In this document: positions 8,659-16,390 of the stretch, in pieces | Numbering within the stretch: position 1 is the first letter of the stretch | Layout of the letters: every line of letters begins with the position of its first letter | Translations under genes and position numbers: made by a program | The notes under the pieces: model-generated | Database searches by the model: none | Told to the model about the DNA's origin: nothing | What the model saw: only the letters and a program-made list of their open reading frames with translations | Assembly (NCBI RefSeq): GCF_001517625.2 | Contig: NZ_LN999827.1 | Span: 143,348-207,347, forward strand | Source: Clostridium sp. AT4 | GTDB lineage: Bacteria > Bacillota > Clostridia > Lachnospirales > Lachnospiraceae | Length of the DNA: 64,000 bases | Direction of reading: 5' to 3'

Positions 8659-10050
8659 TCAGGCCTCTTTTCCCTTCAGATATTCATCAATCCCCTTCGC
8701 ACCTGCCTTACCTGCCTCCATAGCCAGGATCACGGTAGCTGCGCCTGTTACGGCATCGCCGCCGGCGTATACGCCTTCCTTGGTGGTCTTTCCATTGCTT
8801 TCATCTGCAATGATGCATTTCCACTTGTTGGTCTCCAGTCCTTCTGTGGTAGAAGAAATCAGCGGGTTTGGTGAAGTTCCCAGAGACATGATCACCGTAT
8901 CTACCTCGATGGTGTAGTCGGAACCTTCTACCTCTACTGGTCTGCGGCGTCCGGATGCATCCGGCTCGCCAAGCTCCATTTTCCGAACTACCATGCCGGT
9001 TACCCAGTCATTTTCGTCGGTCAGGATCTCTACCGGATTGGTAAGAAGGTCAAACTGTACGCCCTCTTCCTTTGCATGGTGAACCTCCTCCACACGGGCC
9101 GGAAGCTCTGCCTCGCTTCTTCTGTATACAACATGTACCTCTGCGCCCAGACGAAGTGCGGTTCTGGCAGCGTCCATGGCTACGTTTCCGCCGCCTACTA
9201 CGGCTACCTTTTTGCCCAGGAAGATCGGTGTGTCATAATCGTCTCTGAATGCCTTCATCAGGTTGCTTCTGGTCAGGTACTCATTTGCGGAGAATACGCC
9301 GTTGGCATTTTCACCGGGGATTCCCATGAACTTGGGAAGTCCTGCGCCGGAGCCGATAAATACGGCCTTAAAGCCCTCTTCGTCCATCAGCTCGTCAATG
9401 GTTACGGACTTTCCGATGATCACGTCTGTCTCGATCTTAACGCCCAGCTTCTTTACATTTTCAATCTCAGGACGAACGACTCTGGTCTTTGGCAGACGGA
9501 ATTCCGGGATACCGTAGGTTAATACGCCGCCCGGCTCGTGAAGTGCCTCAAAAATCGTTACCTCATAGCCCATCTTTGCCAGATCGCCTGCACAGGTCAG
9601 ACCGGAAGGGCCGGAACCGATGACAGCTACCTTGATGCCGTTGGTGGTCTCAGGCTTTGCGGGAACGACGCCGTTTTCTCTGGACCAGTCCGCTACAAAA
9701 CGCTCCAGCTTTCCGATGGAAACCGGCTCGCCCTTGATGCCGCGGATACATTTTCCCTCGCACTGGCTCTCCTGAGGACATACACGGCCGCAGACAGCGG
9801 GAAGGGCGCTGGACTCAGCGATGGTAGCTGCTGCATCCGCAAATTTGCCCTCTTTTACCTCTGAAATAAATTTAGGGATATTGATGGATACGGGACAGCC
9901 CTTTACGCACTGTGCGTTCTTGCAGTTTAAGCAGCGGGACGCCTCCTCCTGTGCTTCTTCCTGTGTATAGCCAAGGCAGACCTCTTCAAAGTTAGCTGCT
10001 CTTACCTTTGGCTCCTGTTCTCTGATAGGTACTCTCTTTAAAACGTCCAT
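8659..10050 (-). CDS. nfnB: NADPH-binding subunit of ferredoxin:NADP+ transhydrogenase (NfnB), GltD-like
   Basis: 463-aa flavoprotein with two N-terminal 4Fe-4S ligands sets (CLNCKNAQCVKGCP near residue 40; CGRVCPQESQCEGKC near 88), a first dinucleotide fold with IGSGPSGLTCAGDLA for FAD, and a second with VVGGGNVAMDAARTALRLGA for NADPH. This is the architecture of the small subunit of glutamate synthase and of NfnB. No large glutamate synthase gene is nearby, while an NfnA-type gene overlaps its start by one base, so the electron-bifurcating NADH-dependent reduced ferredoxin:NADP+ oxidoreductase is favoured. It would act in the cytoplasm to balance NADPH, NADH and ferredoxin. Function as part of a homotetrameric glutamate synthase remains possible. 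Confidence 0.87.
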   Translation of the reverse strand: MDVLKRVPIREQEPKVRAANFEEVCLGYTQEEAQEEASRCLNCKNAQCVKGCPVSINIPKFISEVKEGKFADAAATIAESSALPAVCGRVCPQESQCEGKCIRGIKGEPVSIGKLERFVADWSRENGVVPAKPETTNGIKVAVIGSGPSGLTCAGDLAKMGYEVTIFEALHEPGGVLTYGIPEFRLPKTRVVRPEIENVKKLGVKIETDVIIGKSVTIDELMDEEGFKAVFIGSGAGLPKFMGIPGENANGVFSANEYLTRSNLMKAFRDDYDTPIFLGKKVAVVGGGNVAMDAARTALRLGAEVHVVYRRSEAELPARVEEVHHAKEEGVQFDLLTNPVEILTDENDWVTGMVVRKMELGEPDASGRRRPVEVEGSDYTIEVDTVIMSLGTSPNPLISSTTEGLETNKWKCIIADESNGKTTKEGVYAGGDAVTGAATVILAMEAGKAGAKGIDEYLKGKEA

Positions 10051-10940
10051 TATTCGTCACCTCCGCAGTTTCCGCAGCCGCCGTGATGGGTGGCTCCTTC
10101 CTGAGCCTTAAGGATGGCTCTGCCTTCCTCTGTCTTGTACATCTGCTGGCGCTTCATGGCCTGGTCGAAATCTACCAGATGGCCGTCAAACTCCGGTCCG
10201 TCTACACAGGCAAATTTCACCTCTCCGCCAACGGTTACACGGCAGGCGCCGCACATGCCGGTTCCGTCTACCATGATTGGATTTAAACTTACAATGGTCG
10301 GAATTCCCAGCTCCTTTGTAAGCTTGCATACGAATTTCATCATGATCATGGGGCCGATGGCTACGCAGACGTCATACTTCTTGCCCTGATTCTCCACCAG
10401 ATCCTTGATCACGTCTGTTACCATGCCCTTGCGCTCATAGGAGCCGTCGTCTGTGGTCACATAGAGATTTCCGGCTACTGCCTTTAATTCATCCTCCAGG
10501 ATCAGCAGATCCTTTGTCTTGGAGCCCTCGATCACATCCGCCTCAATGCCGTGCTCATGCATCCATTTTACCTGAGGGTATACGGGAGCAGAGCCTACGC
10601 CTCCTGCCACAAAGAGATACTTTCTCTTCTTTACTTCTTCGATGTCTTCCTTTACAAACTCAGATGGCTGTCCTAAGGGGCCTACGAAATCCTGGAAATA
10701 ATCTCCGGCTTTTAATTCCGCCATGCGCTGGGTAGATGCGCCTACGGTCTGGAATACGATGGTCACCAGTCCCTTTTCTCTGTCAAAGTCGCAGATGGTC
10801 AGAGGAATACGCTCTCCCACCTCGTCAATCTTTACGATAACAAATTCTCCCGGCTGGCAGGCTCTGGCTACTCTGGGCGCCTCTACGTCCATGAGATAGA
10901 TCTTGTCCGCCAGACATTCTGCCTTAACGATCTTGTACAT
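10050..10940 (-). CDS. nfnA: NADH/ferredoxin-side subunit of transhydrogenase (NfnA), PyrK-like
   Basis: 296-aa ferredoxin-reductase-type protein. An N-terminal FAD-binding beta barrel (GERIPLTICDFD) precedes an NAD-binding domain (FVAGGVGSAPVYPQVKWMHEHG) and a C-terminal Cys cluster (GTGMCGACRVTVGGEVKFACVDGPEFDGH) that fits a 2Fe-2S site. A His/Gly/Cys-rich tail (HHGGCGNCGGDE) closes the protein. The frame opens at 10961, but the ATG at 10940 has a textbook AGGAGG site and was chosen. The stop codon overlaps the nfnB start, the normal Nfn gene order. Related FAD/NAD subunits occur in dihydroorotate dehydrogenase and sulfide dehydrogenase, but no partner for those is present. Confidence 0.87.
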   Translation of the reverse strand: MYKIVKAECLADKIYLMDVEAPRVARACQPGEFVIVKIDEVGERIPLTICDFDREKGLVTIVFQTVGASTQRMAELKAGDYFQDFVGPLGQPSEFVKEDIEEVKKRKYLFVAGGVGSAPVYPQVKWMHEHGIEADVIEGSKTKDLLILEDELKAVAGNLYVTTDDGSYERKGMVTDVIKDLVENQGKKYDVCVAIGPMIMMKFVCKLTKELGIPTIVSLNPIMVDGTGMCGACRVTVGGEVKFACVDGPEFDGHLVDFDQAMKRQQMYKTEEGRAILKAQEGATHHGGCGNCGGDE

Positions 10941-11027
10941 GATTTTCCTCCTCTTTTTCACTCATACCCCAAAACCGCAGATGCGCTTCTAATGGCATGT
11001 GTATTTATAAGACTCAGCTCCTCGGTT

Positions 11028-11939
11028 CTATTCGATCCGGATGCTGTAGCTCTTCTCCCAGGTTCCCCAGGCTTCCAGCTTCTGGATGCCCGGCCGGTCT
11101 TTTAATTCTCCCTTATATCCGTCGGGAGCGCACAGGCCGTACCATGGCTCCAGGCATACAAATGGATGGGTTGCCTCGATGGTCCATACGCCCAGGTATG
11201 GAAAATCGCCGCAGTCTATGGTCACATAGGGCGTTTCGTCAACCAGAAGACCCACGCTTGAAATCTGCGCCCCGTCAAACATATAGGTAAGGATCTGGTC
11301 AAAGAATCCCTTTGTCACCGGAACCTGACCGTCCTTAAGCTTTAAGTTGCCGGTCTTTTCCTCCACCTGATATCCCTGGTCATTGGGCGCCAGATAGTGA
11401 AGCTCCTCCTGATGATTTCCCGCTTCTTTTCCTTCTTTATTAAATACCAGCGTATAATCGTAAATGGTCTTTCCCTCAGGTACCTGAAAGGCCGGATGGC
11501 CGCCGATCATAAAAAGAAGCTCCCCGGAATCGGGATTTTTTACTCTCCACATCACTTCAATGGTCCGCCCCGTAAGCCGATGCCCTATCTCCAGCTCAAA
11601 ATGGAAGGGGTAAACCCCATAGGTATCCGGAGTATCCTTTAACCGGAACCAGCATTCATCCATATCGCAGAGCAGAGGTTCAAATTCCATATCTCTGGCA
11701 AAGCCGTGGGGCGTAATACCATACTCTTTCCCCTCATGGGTATATTTTCCCTCAAAGCTCTTTCCTACAAACGGGAAAAGTACAGGCGCATGGCGGTTCC
11801 AGACTGCCGGATCTGCTCCCCAGAGAAGCTCTCTGCCGGCCTTTTTGTCATAAATCCTTGTAAGCTCTGCCCCGTGACGATCCACGGTGATCAGCAGTTC
11901 CTCATTTTCAAGTGTAAATACGGTTCCATCATTCTTCAT
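11028..11939 (-). CDS. Aldose 1-epimerase family protein (GalM/LacX-like)
   Basis: 303-aa cytoplasmic mutarotase-fold protein. Family landmarks are HGAELTRIYDKKAGRELLW near the N-terminus, RHAPVLFPFVG, HGFARDMEFE with the conserved His, GGHPAFQVP in the middle and CLEPWYGL toward the C-terminus, where the Glu is the usual catalytic base. The variant resembles LacX/YihR-type proteins more than classic GalM, so the sugar substrate cannot be read from sequence. It has its own likely promoter upstream and lies ahead of nfnA in the same direction, with 87 bases between them; co-transcription is possible. An AAAGGGGGG site precedes the ATG. Confidence 0.85.
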   Translation of the reverse strand: MKNDGTVFTLENEELLITVDRHGAELTRIYDKKAGRELLWGADPAVWNRHAPVLFPFVGKSFEGKYTHEGKEYGITPHGFARDMEFEPLLCDMDECWFRLKDTPDTYGVYPFHFELEIGHRLTGRTIEVMWRVKNPDSGELLFMIGGHPAFQVPEGKTIYDYTLVFNKEGKEAGNHQEELHYLAPNDQGYQVEEKTGNLKLKDGQVPVTKGFFDQILTYMFDGAQISSVGLLVDETPYVTIDCGDFPYLGVWTIEATHPFVCLEPWYGLCAPDGYKGELKDRPGIQKLEAWGTWEKSYSIRIE

Positions 11940-12008
11940 AAGTCATCCCCCCTTTCTGATGTCTGCATCATTGAATCTGTCGTGAAAATGTATTGCTGCA
12001 CAGACTTC

Positions 12009-12037
12009 ATATTATCATTTTCCAATGAATGTTACAA
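12009..12037 (-). promoter_or_regulatory. Predicted promoter of the aldose-epimerase gene
   Basis: On the minus strand TTGTAA (12037-12032) and TAATAT (12014-12009) lie 17 bases apart, about 70 bases before the start codon at 11939. Confidence 0.45.
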
Positions 12038-12055
12038 CTGTTTTTAAGGATTTTG

Positions 12056-12553
12056 TCACATCCCGGTTCTCACATAGCGGCAAAAGGTATAGCAGAGGTC
12101 AAAATAAGTCTGTTCTTCCCCCTCCTCTGCCAGTTTCCAGTCCGAAGCCTGATCCAGATCCACAGGGAAACGCAGATCTGCATCATAAACATAATCAATG
12201 GCAGTGAGATGAATGGTATCGCAGTAAGGCAGGAACTGCCGGTAAATGCTTTCTCCGCCCAGGATATAAATATCCTTTGGATCAAACTCCTCTAAATATG
12301 CAAGGGTCTCTTCCATACTGCGGCAGACCACAGCGCCTCTGGCCTTGAAGGACGGATCTGCGGAAAGAACCACATTGGTACGCCCTCCCAGAGGCTGGCC
12401 TCCAGGCAGTGTTTCCAGAGTTTTCCTTCCCATCACAACCACCTTCCCGGCGGTTTCCTTTAATAAAAGCTGGCGCTCCGCCGGAATATTTACCAGTGGG
12501 CGGCCATTTTTCCCGATCGACCAGTGTTTATCCGCTGATACAATAAGGTTCAT
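12056..12553 (-). CDS. Dihydrofolate reductase paralogue (second copy)
   Basis: 165-aa DHFR-fold protein directly downstream of another DHFR with three bases between them. It keeps the NADPH-binding VVMGRKTLETLPGGQPLGGRTNVVLSA block and an YILGGESIYRQFLPY loop. The active-site helix differs from its neighbour: the acidic residue at position 26 is Glu (PAERQLL) instead of Asp, and the Trp or hydrophobic positions before it are changed (PLVNIP). Glu occurs at this position in animal DHFRs, so activity is plausible, but substrate or drug binding may differ. A duplicated, diverged copy is the simplest reading; an unrelated pterin or flavin reductase role cannot be excluded. Confidence 0.8.
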   Translation of the reverse strand: MNLIVSADKHWSIGKNGRPLVNIPAERQLLLKETAGKVVVMGRKTLETLPGGQPLGGRTNVVLSADPSFKARGAVVCRSMEETLAYLEEFDPKDIYILGGESIYRQFLPYCDTIHLTAIDYVYDADLRFPVDLDQASDWKLAEEGEEQTYFDLCYTFCRYVRTGM

Positions 12554-12556
12554 CTG

Positions 12557-13072
12557 CTAAATCCCCCCTTTCCCGTCCGATACCGGCTGCTGCTCATACA
12601 GGCGGAATTCGTAGCGAATCCCATTGTCCTCTCCCGTTCCCAGCACTTTTGTCTGCTTCCATCCCGGCTCCCGATCCAGATCCGGAAATACCGTATCCGC
12701 AGGAAAGGTATGGAAAATGTGGGTAATATAGGCTTTTTTACAATAAGGAAGAAATGCTCTGTAGACCGTTCCGCCTCCAATGATAAAAACATCCTCGCTG
12801 TTATACTGCTTTAAAAGCTCCAGCGCTTCCTCCACACTGCCGCACAGAGTTACGCCCTCAGGAGCATAGTCCGTATTTCGGGTGAGCACAATATTAACCC
12901 TGTTTTTTAAGGGCTTTTTGCCCGGAAAGCTCTCCAGGGTCTTACGCCCCATGACTACCACCTTTTCCTTCGTGGTTTCCCTGAAAAATTTCATATCCCC
13001 CGGAAGATGAGCCAAAAGCCCCCCATCCCTTCCAATGGCCCAGTTTTCATCTGCTGCTGCTATCAAATTCAT
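12557..13072 (-). CDS. folA: Dihydrofolate reductase
   Basis: 171-aa enzyme reducing dihydrofolate to tetrahydrofolate with NADPH. The motifs are canonical: AADENWAIGRDGGLLAHLP at the N-terminus with Asp26 in LPGDMKFFRETT as catalytic acid, VVVMGRKTLESFPGKKPLKNR for the cofactor, and FIIGGGTVYRAFLPY around residues 95-110. Upstream codons are open to 13132, but the ATG at 13072 follows a TTGGAGAT site and begins with the conserved MNLIAA. It is the first gene of a two-gene DHFR tandem. No thymidylate synthase gene lies next to it. Confidence 0.93.
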   Translation of the reverse strand: MNLIAAADENWAIGRDGGLLAHLPGDMKFFRETTKEKVVVMGRKTLESFPGKKPLKNRVNIVLTRNTDYAPEGVTLCGSVEEALELLKQYNSEDVFIIGGGTVYRAFLPYCKKAYITHIFHTFPADTVFPDLDREPGWKQTKVLGTGEDNGIRYEFRLYEQQPVSDGKGGI

Positions 13073-13136
13073 GCACATATCTCCAATCTGCCGTAATGTA
13101 TCCATTCTATCACATTTGCCTAAAAAATACATAACA

Positions 13137-13170
13137 AAAATCTCCCAGAATCATCATCCTGAGAGATTTT
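13137..13170 (-). terminator. Hairpin with T tract between symporter and folA
   Basis: AAAATCTC-C-CAG pairs with CTG-A-GAGATTTT around a 10-base loop; on the minus strand it is followed by TTTTTG. It probably ends transcription coming from the symporter gene and isolates folA. Confidence 0.6.
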
Positions 13171-13197
13171 ATTATGTATTTTTCGATATGCCTGGCT

Positions 13198-13389
13198 TCT
13201 GGAGTCTGGTGTCCAGAGCGACTTTGAAGGCCATTAGAAAACCTTAGGGGATTAAATTTTTCGTTAAAAGCCATATCAAACCTGTCTGAGCGCAGCGAGT
13301 TTTTGATATGGCTTTTGCTTTTAGAAAAATTTCAGCCCCTTAGTTTTTCTTATGGCCGGAAACCGGAGCTCTGGACACCAGACTCCAGA
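13198..13389. repeat. 192-bp long imperfect palindrome (MITE-like or large RNA hairpin)
   Basis: The outer 22 bases of each side (13198-13219 and 13368-13389) are perfect reverse complements. Inside, further complementary blocks follow in register: GGCCAT/ATGGCC, the AGAAAAxCxTAGGGG block with its partner, AAATTTTTC/GAAAAATTT, and AAAAGCCATATCAAA with its exact complement. The centre is a short CTGAGCGCAGCGAG loop. No coding frame runs through it. It lies between the symporter stop and folA, so a transcript from the symporter would fold it into one long stem. No target duplication was recognised. Confidence 0.8.
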
Positions 13390-13402
13390 CCTCGATGCTA
13401 TT

Positions 13403-14797
13403 TCAAAGCACTCCCTTTGCCCTCTTTTCCTCATAATCCTTCAGAGAAGCCAGCGCTTCTCCTGCCATAGGATACAGAGCGATCAGATTGAAGATCGTCA
13501 TCAGGCCAACACCTACGTCGCCCAAATCCCATACGATGGTGTAAGCAGCCAGTCCGCCGATAAAGAGCATCACCAGCGCCAGAACCTTATAGGCGGTCTG
13601 GGCGGCCCAGCTGTCTCCGAACAGATAGGAAACATTGCTGCGGGCATAGTACAGGATTCCAAGGAAGGTGGAAAAACTGAACAGCCACAGGATCACTGCG
13701 ATAAAGATCACACCGAACTTGCCAAGATGATATCCCATAGCAGCCTGTAAAAGATCCATTCCTGCCAGAGAGCCGGTAATCTCATCCGGAGCTAAGAGCA
13801 TTAAGAATGCGGTACAGCTGCAGATTACAATGGTATCAATAAATACGCCCAAAGCCTGAACCAGTCCCACCTTGGCAGGATGATCGGTCTTTGCGGTAGC
13901 TGCGGCGCAGGGAGCAGAGCCGGAACCGGCCTCATTGGAAAAGAGGCCGCGCTTTACACCATTCATGATCACTGCGCCGATTCCGCCGGCCACTGCCTGG
14001 CGCAGTCCAAAGGCCTCTGAAAAGATGCGCTCAAGCACAGCCGGAATCTGGCCGATATTTAACAGAATCACTCCCACTGTGATCAGCAGATACAGACCGG
14101 CCATTACAGGCACAATGGCATCCAGGGCTTTTACCGTGGCATTTTTACGAAGAACGATCACAGCGCCCAGGATCACCAGTACAATGGTGCTGTAAAGAGG
14201 CGGAATGTTAAATGCATTTTCAAAGGAGGAGGCCACTGAATTGCTGATTACCTGGCTGATGCCGCACCAGCAGATCAGGCCTGATATTGCAAAGAGCACA
14301 GAAAGAGGGAACCAGCGGGTCTGCTTCTTATTTTTCTGGAAAAATTTATGCATATAGTAGGCAGGACCTCCCCGGTAACCGCCGTAAAGAGGATCCTCTT
14401 CCTTATAAAGCTGAGCCAGCGTAGCCTCAATAAAGGCGGTAGTGGAACCCAGAAGGGCTGTGACCCACATCCAGAATACGGCTCCGGCTCCGCCTGCGGA
14501 AATCGCAGCCACAACGCCTACCAGATTTCCCATTCCTACACGAGTGGCAGTGGAAACTACCAGCGTCTGACAGGCAGAAAGCGCAGTTGTTTCTCCATCC
14601 TTCCGCTCCAGAGTAACCCTCAGCATATCCTTAAATAAACGCAGGGAAAGGAAACGGGTCCGCAGAGTAAAATAAACACCTGTAGGGATCAGCAAAAGCA
14701 CCAAAAGAGAAAAGCTTATGCCTGCGCCCCCAGGCAGAGGCAGGGTGATCAGATCTCCCCACAGAAACTGATACACCGTTTGAATTAACGTAACCAT
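13403..14797 (-). CDS. Sodium/cation:alanine or glycine symporter (AGCS family)
   Basis: 464-aa integral membrane protein with about ten to eleven predicted helices. Family signatures include VVSTATRVGMGNLVGVVAAIS near residue 80, the GGPAYYMHKF motif, and GLFSNEAGSGSAPCAAATAKTDHPAKVGLVQ around 270-300, which is diagnostic for the AGCS family. It imports alanine, glycine or similar small amino acids with Na+ or H+. The upstream ATG at 14827 is possible, but the one at 14797 follows AAGGAG and is preferred. A LysR regulator is transcribed away from it across a 146-base gap with a dyad operator, so it is the likely target of that regulator. Confidence 0.93.
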   Translation of the reverse strand: MVTLIQTVYQFLWGDLITLPLPGGAGISFSLLVLLLIPTGVYFTLRTRFLSLRLFKDMLRVTLERKDGETTALSACQTLVVSTATRVGMGNLVGVVAAISAGGAGAVFWMWVTALLGSTTAFIEATLAQLYKEEDPLYGGYRGGPAYYMHKFFQKNKKQTRWFPLSVLFAISGLICWCGISQVISNSVASSFENAFNIPPLYSTIVLVILGAVIVLRKNATVKALDAIVPVMAGLYLLITVGVILLNIGQIPAVLERIFSEAFGLRQAVAGGIGAVIMNGVKRGLFSNEAGSGSAPCAAATAKTDHPAKVGLVQALGVFIDTIVICSCTAFLMLLAPDEITGSLAGMDLLQAAMGYHLGKFGVIFIAVILWLFSFSTFLGILYYARSNVSYLFGDSWAAQTAYKVLALVMLFIGGLAAYTIVWDLGDVGVGLMTIFNLIALYPMAGEALASLKDYEEKRAKGVL

Positions 14798-14845
14798 AGT
14801 TTTAGACACTCCTTCTATATAGAACATAGATTTTTTCTGTGTTCC

Positions 14846-14899
14846 AGTATATAATAGTTATTATCATTTGTAAAATTGATAGTTTAAATCTCAACTATC
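14846..14899. promoter_or_regulatory. Symporter promoter and LysR-type operator
   Basis: On the minus strand TTTACA (14874-14869) and TATACT (14851-14846) are 17 bases apart. Just upstream, GATAGTT-N8-AACTATC (14878-14899) is a perfect 7-bp dyad of the T-N11-A kind used by LysR-type regulators. Its place next to the -35 box fits activation of the symporter and autoregulation of the divergent lysR gene. Confidence 0.6.
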
Positions 14900-14943
14900 T
14901 ACATTTTCGATTGTTAGCAGGATAAAGTACAGGAGCGAAAGAA

Positions 14944-15867
14944 ATGAACATAGATACGAAAAATATGGAAACCTTTATTCAGGTAGCGGAACTGTGCAGC
15001 TTTACAAAAGCTGCCAAAAAGCTGGGCTACTCCCAGTCTACCGTGTCATTCCAGATCCGCCAGCTGGAAGAAATGCTGAATGTGCGGCTTTTGGAGCGGA
15101 TCAATCATACGGTCGCACTGACAGAGGCCGGCCGGAAGGTGCTCAATTATGCCCATCGTCTGGAACAGCTGACAGTGGACATGGAAAAAGAATTAAGGCC
15201 GCAGCCCTCTGTAAGCGGCCATGTGCGCATGGCTCTGGCAGATTCCCTTGCCTGCTGGATCCTGCGAGAGCACTATGAAAATTTCCGTGCTGCCTATCCG
15301 GGAATTACTCTGAAAATGGCAACTGCAAGCACGGAGGAGCTGTTCCGGATGCTGAATCAAAATGAAACAGACCTGGTCTATACGCTGGATCATCATGTTT
15401 ACAACAGCGACTATATCATCGGTGCGGAAGAACGGATCCAGGCTCATTTCGTGGCATCTCCCGGCTTTCTTCCCTTTTCCTCTCTGACTGTACCGGTCCG
15501 AGAACTGATCACCTTTCCATTTCTCCTGACAGAAAAGGGGATGAGCTACCGCCGTCTGATGGACGAGCATCTGGCCCGGTTCTCCCTGGAGGTACGCCCG
15601 GTTCTGGAATTTGGCAGTGCAGATCTTTTATGTACCCTTGTGACTCAGGGCGCCGGAGTGTCATTTTTGCCTGATTATGTAACAGAAGCCGCCCTAAAAA
15701 GCGGGCGGCTGGTACGGCTTTCTGTGCCGGAATTTAAGCCGGAGCTTTGGAGGCAGCTTCTCTACCACAAAGACAAATGGGTATCTCCGGCCATGCAGAC
15801 GGTGATCGAATATTTTTCCGGCCTTTCCCCGGCACATACGGATGCTTCCGATCATATGCTGTTGTAA
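14944..15867 (+). CDS. LysR-family transcriptional regulator
   Basis: 307-aa regulator. The N-terminal winged helix-turn-helix reads VAELCSFTKAAKKLGYSQSTVSFQI followed by QLEEMLNVRLLERINHTVALTEAGR, a standard LysR DNA-binding domain. The rest is a periplasmic-binding-like effector domain (residues about 90-295), including GAGVSFLPDY near the end. An AGGAGCG site precedes the ATG. It is divergent from the AGCS symporter and is followed after 22 bases by a superoxide dismutase-like gene on the same strand, so it may control either or both. The effector cannot be predicted. Confidence 0.92.
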   Translation: MNIDTKNMETFIQVAELCSFTKAAKKLGYSQSTVSFQIRQLEEMLNVRLLERINHTVALTEAGRKVLNYAHRLEQLTVDMEKELRPQPSVSGHVRMALADSLACWILREHYENFRAAYPGITLKMATASTEELFRMLNQNETDLVYTLDHHVYNSDYIIGAEERIQAHFVASPGFLPFSSLTVPVRELITFPFLLTEKGMSYRRLMDEHLARFSLEVRPVLEFGSADLLCTLVTQGAGVSFLPDYVTEAALKSGRLVRLSVPEFKPELWRQLLYHKDKWVSPAMQTVIEYFSGLSPAHTDASDHMLL

Positions 15868-15889
15868 ATGGCACTTTCAGGAGATTTTT

Positions 15890-16390
15890 ATGAATCAATC
15901 TGAATCCTCCACCCCCGGCGACCGCTTCGCCCAGATCCTGCAGTTTCAGACACCTGCGGCTCTGGCCTGGATCCGCGGAAACACGCCCTATGCTCCCGGC
16001 TTAAGCGGTATGGTGCGTTTTTATGATACGCCTTACGGCGGTGTTTTGATCGAAGGGGAATTTTTCCGGCTCCCCAATAAGGGAATTTCCAGCTCCACCG
16101 ACTTCTACGCCCTGCATATCCATGAAAATGGAGACTGTTCCGCGGGATTCACACGAACAGGCGGCCACTATAATCCCACAGGCACATCACACCCCTGGCA
16201 TTCCGGCGATCTTCTGCCTGTTATGGGAAACAGCGGGTATGGATGGCTTGCTTTCTATGACAAGCGTTTTACAGTAAAGGAAATCATGGGACGGTCTGTG
16301 GTCCTCCACAGCGGACTGGATGACTTTACCAGCCAGCCGTCCGGGAATCCTGGGGTTGTGATTGGGTGCGGGGTGATCAGGGAGAGGTAG
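15890..16390 (+). CDS. Cu/Zn-type superoxide dismutase family protein
   Basis: 166-aa protein with the complete SOD_Cu metal set: copper ligands His76 and His78 (HIHENGDC), bridging His93 (GGHYNP), zinc ligands His101, His104 and Asp107, and the last copper His140 (VVLHSGLDD). Cys83 and Cys160 can make the family disulfide. No signal peptide is seen, so a cytoplasmic location is likely, which is unusual for a copper enzyme but known for Firmicute homologues. The start at 15890 has a CAGGAG site; the longer frame from 15842 overlaps lysR. Metal content and activity in an anaerobe are inferred only from the residues. Confidence 0.85.
   Translation: MNQSESSTPGDRFAQILQFQTPAALAWIRGNTPYAPGLSGMVRFYDTPYGGVLIEGEFFRLPNKGISSSTDFYALHIHENGDCSAGFTRTGGHYNPTGTSHPWHSGDLLPVMGNSGYGWLAFYDKRFTVKEIMGRSVVLHSGLDDFTSQPSGNPGVVIGCGVIRER

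Noticed and set aside
8659-10050. Calling this gene glutamate synthase small subunit GltD
   Set aside because: No GltB is next to it, while an NfnA-type partner overlaps its start, so NfnB is the better reading.
13198-13389. CRISPR or terminator origin for the long palindrome
   Set aside because: There is a single inverted pair, not spaced direct repeats, and it is far longer than terminator stems; a separate terminator is adjacent.
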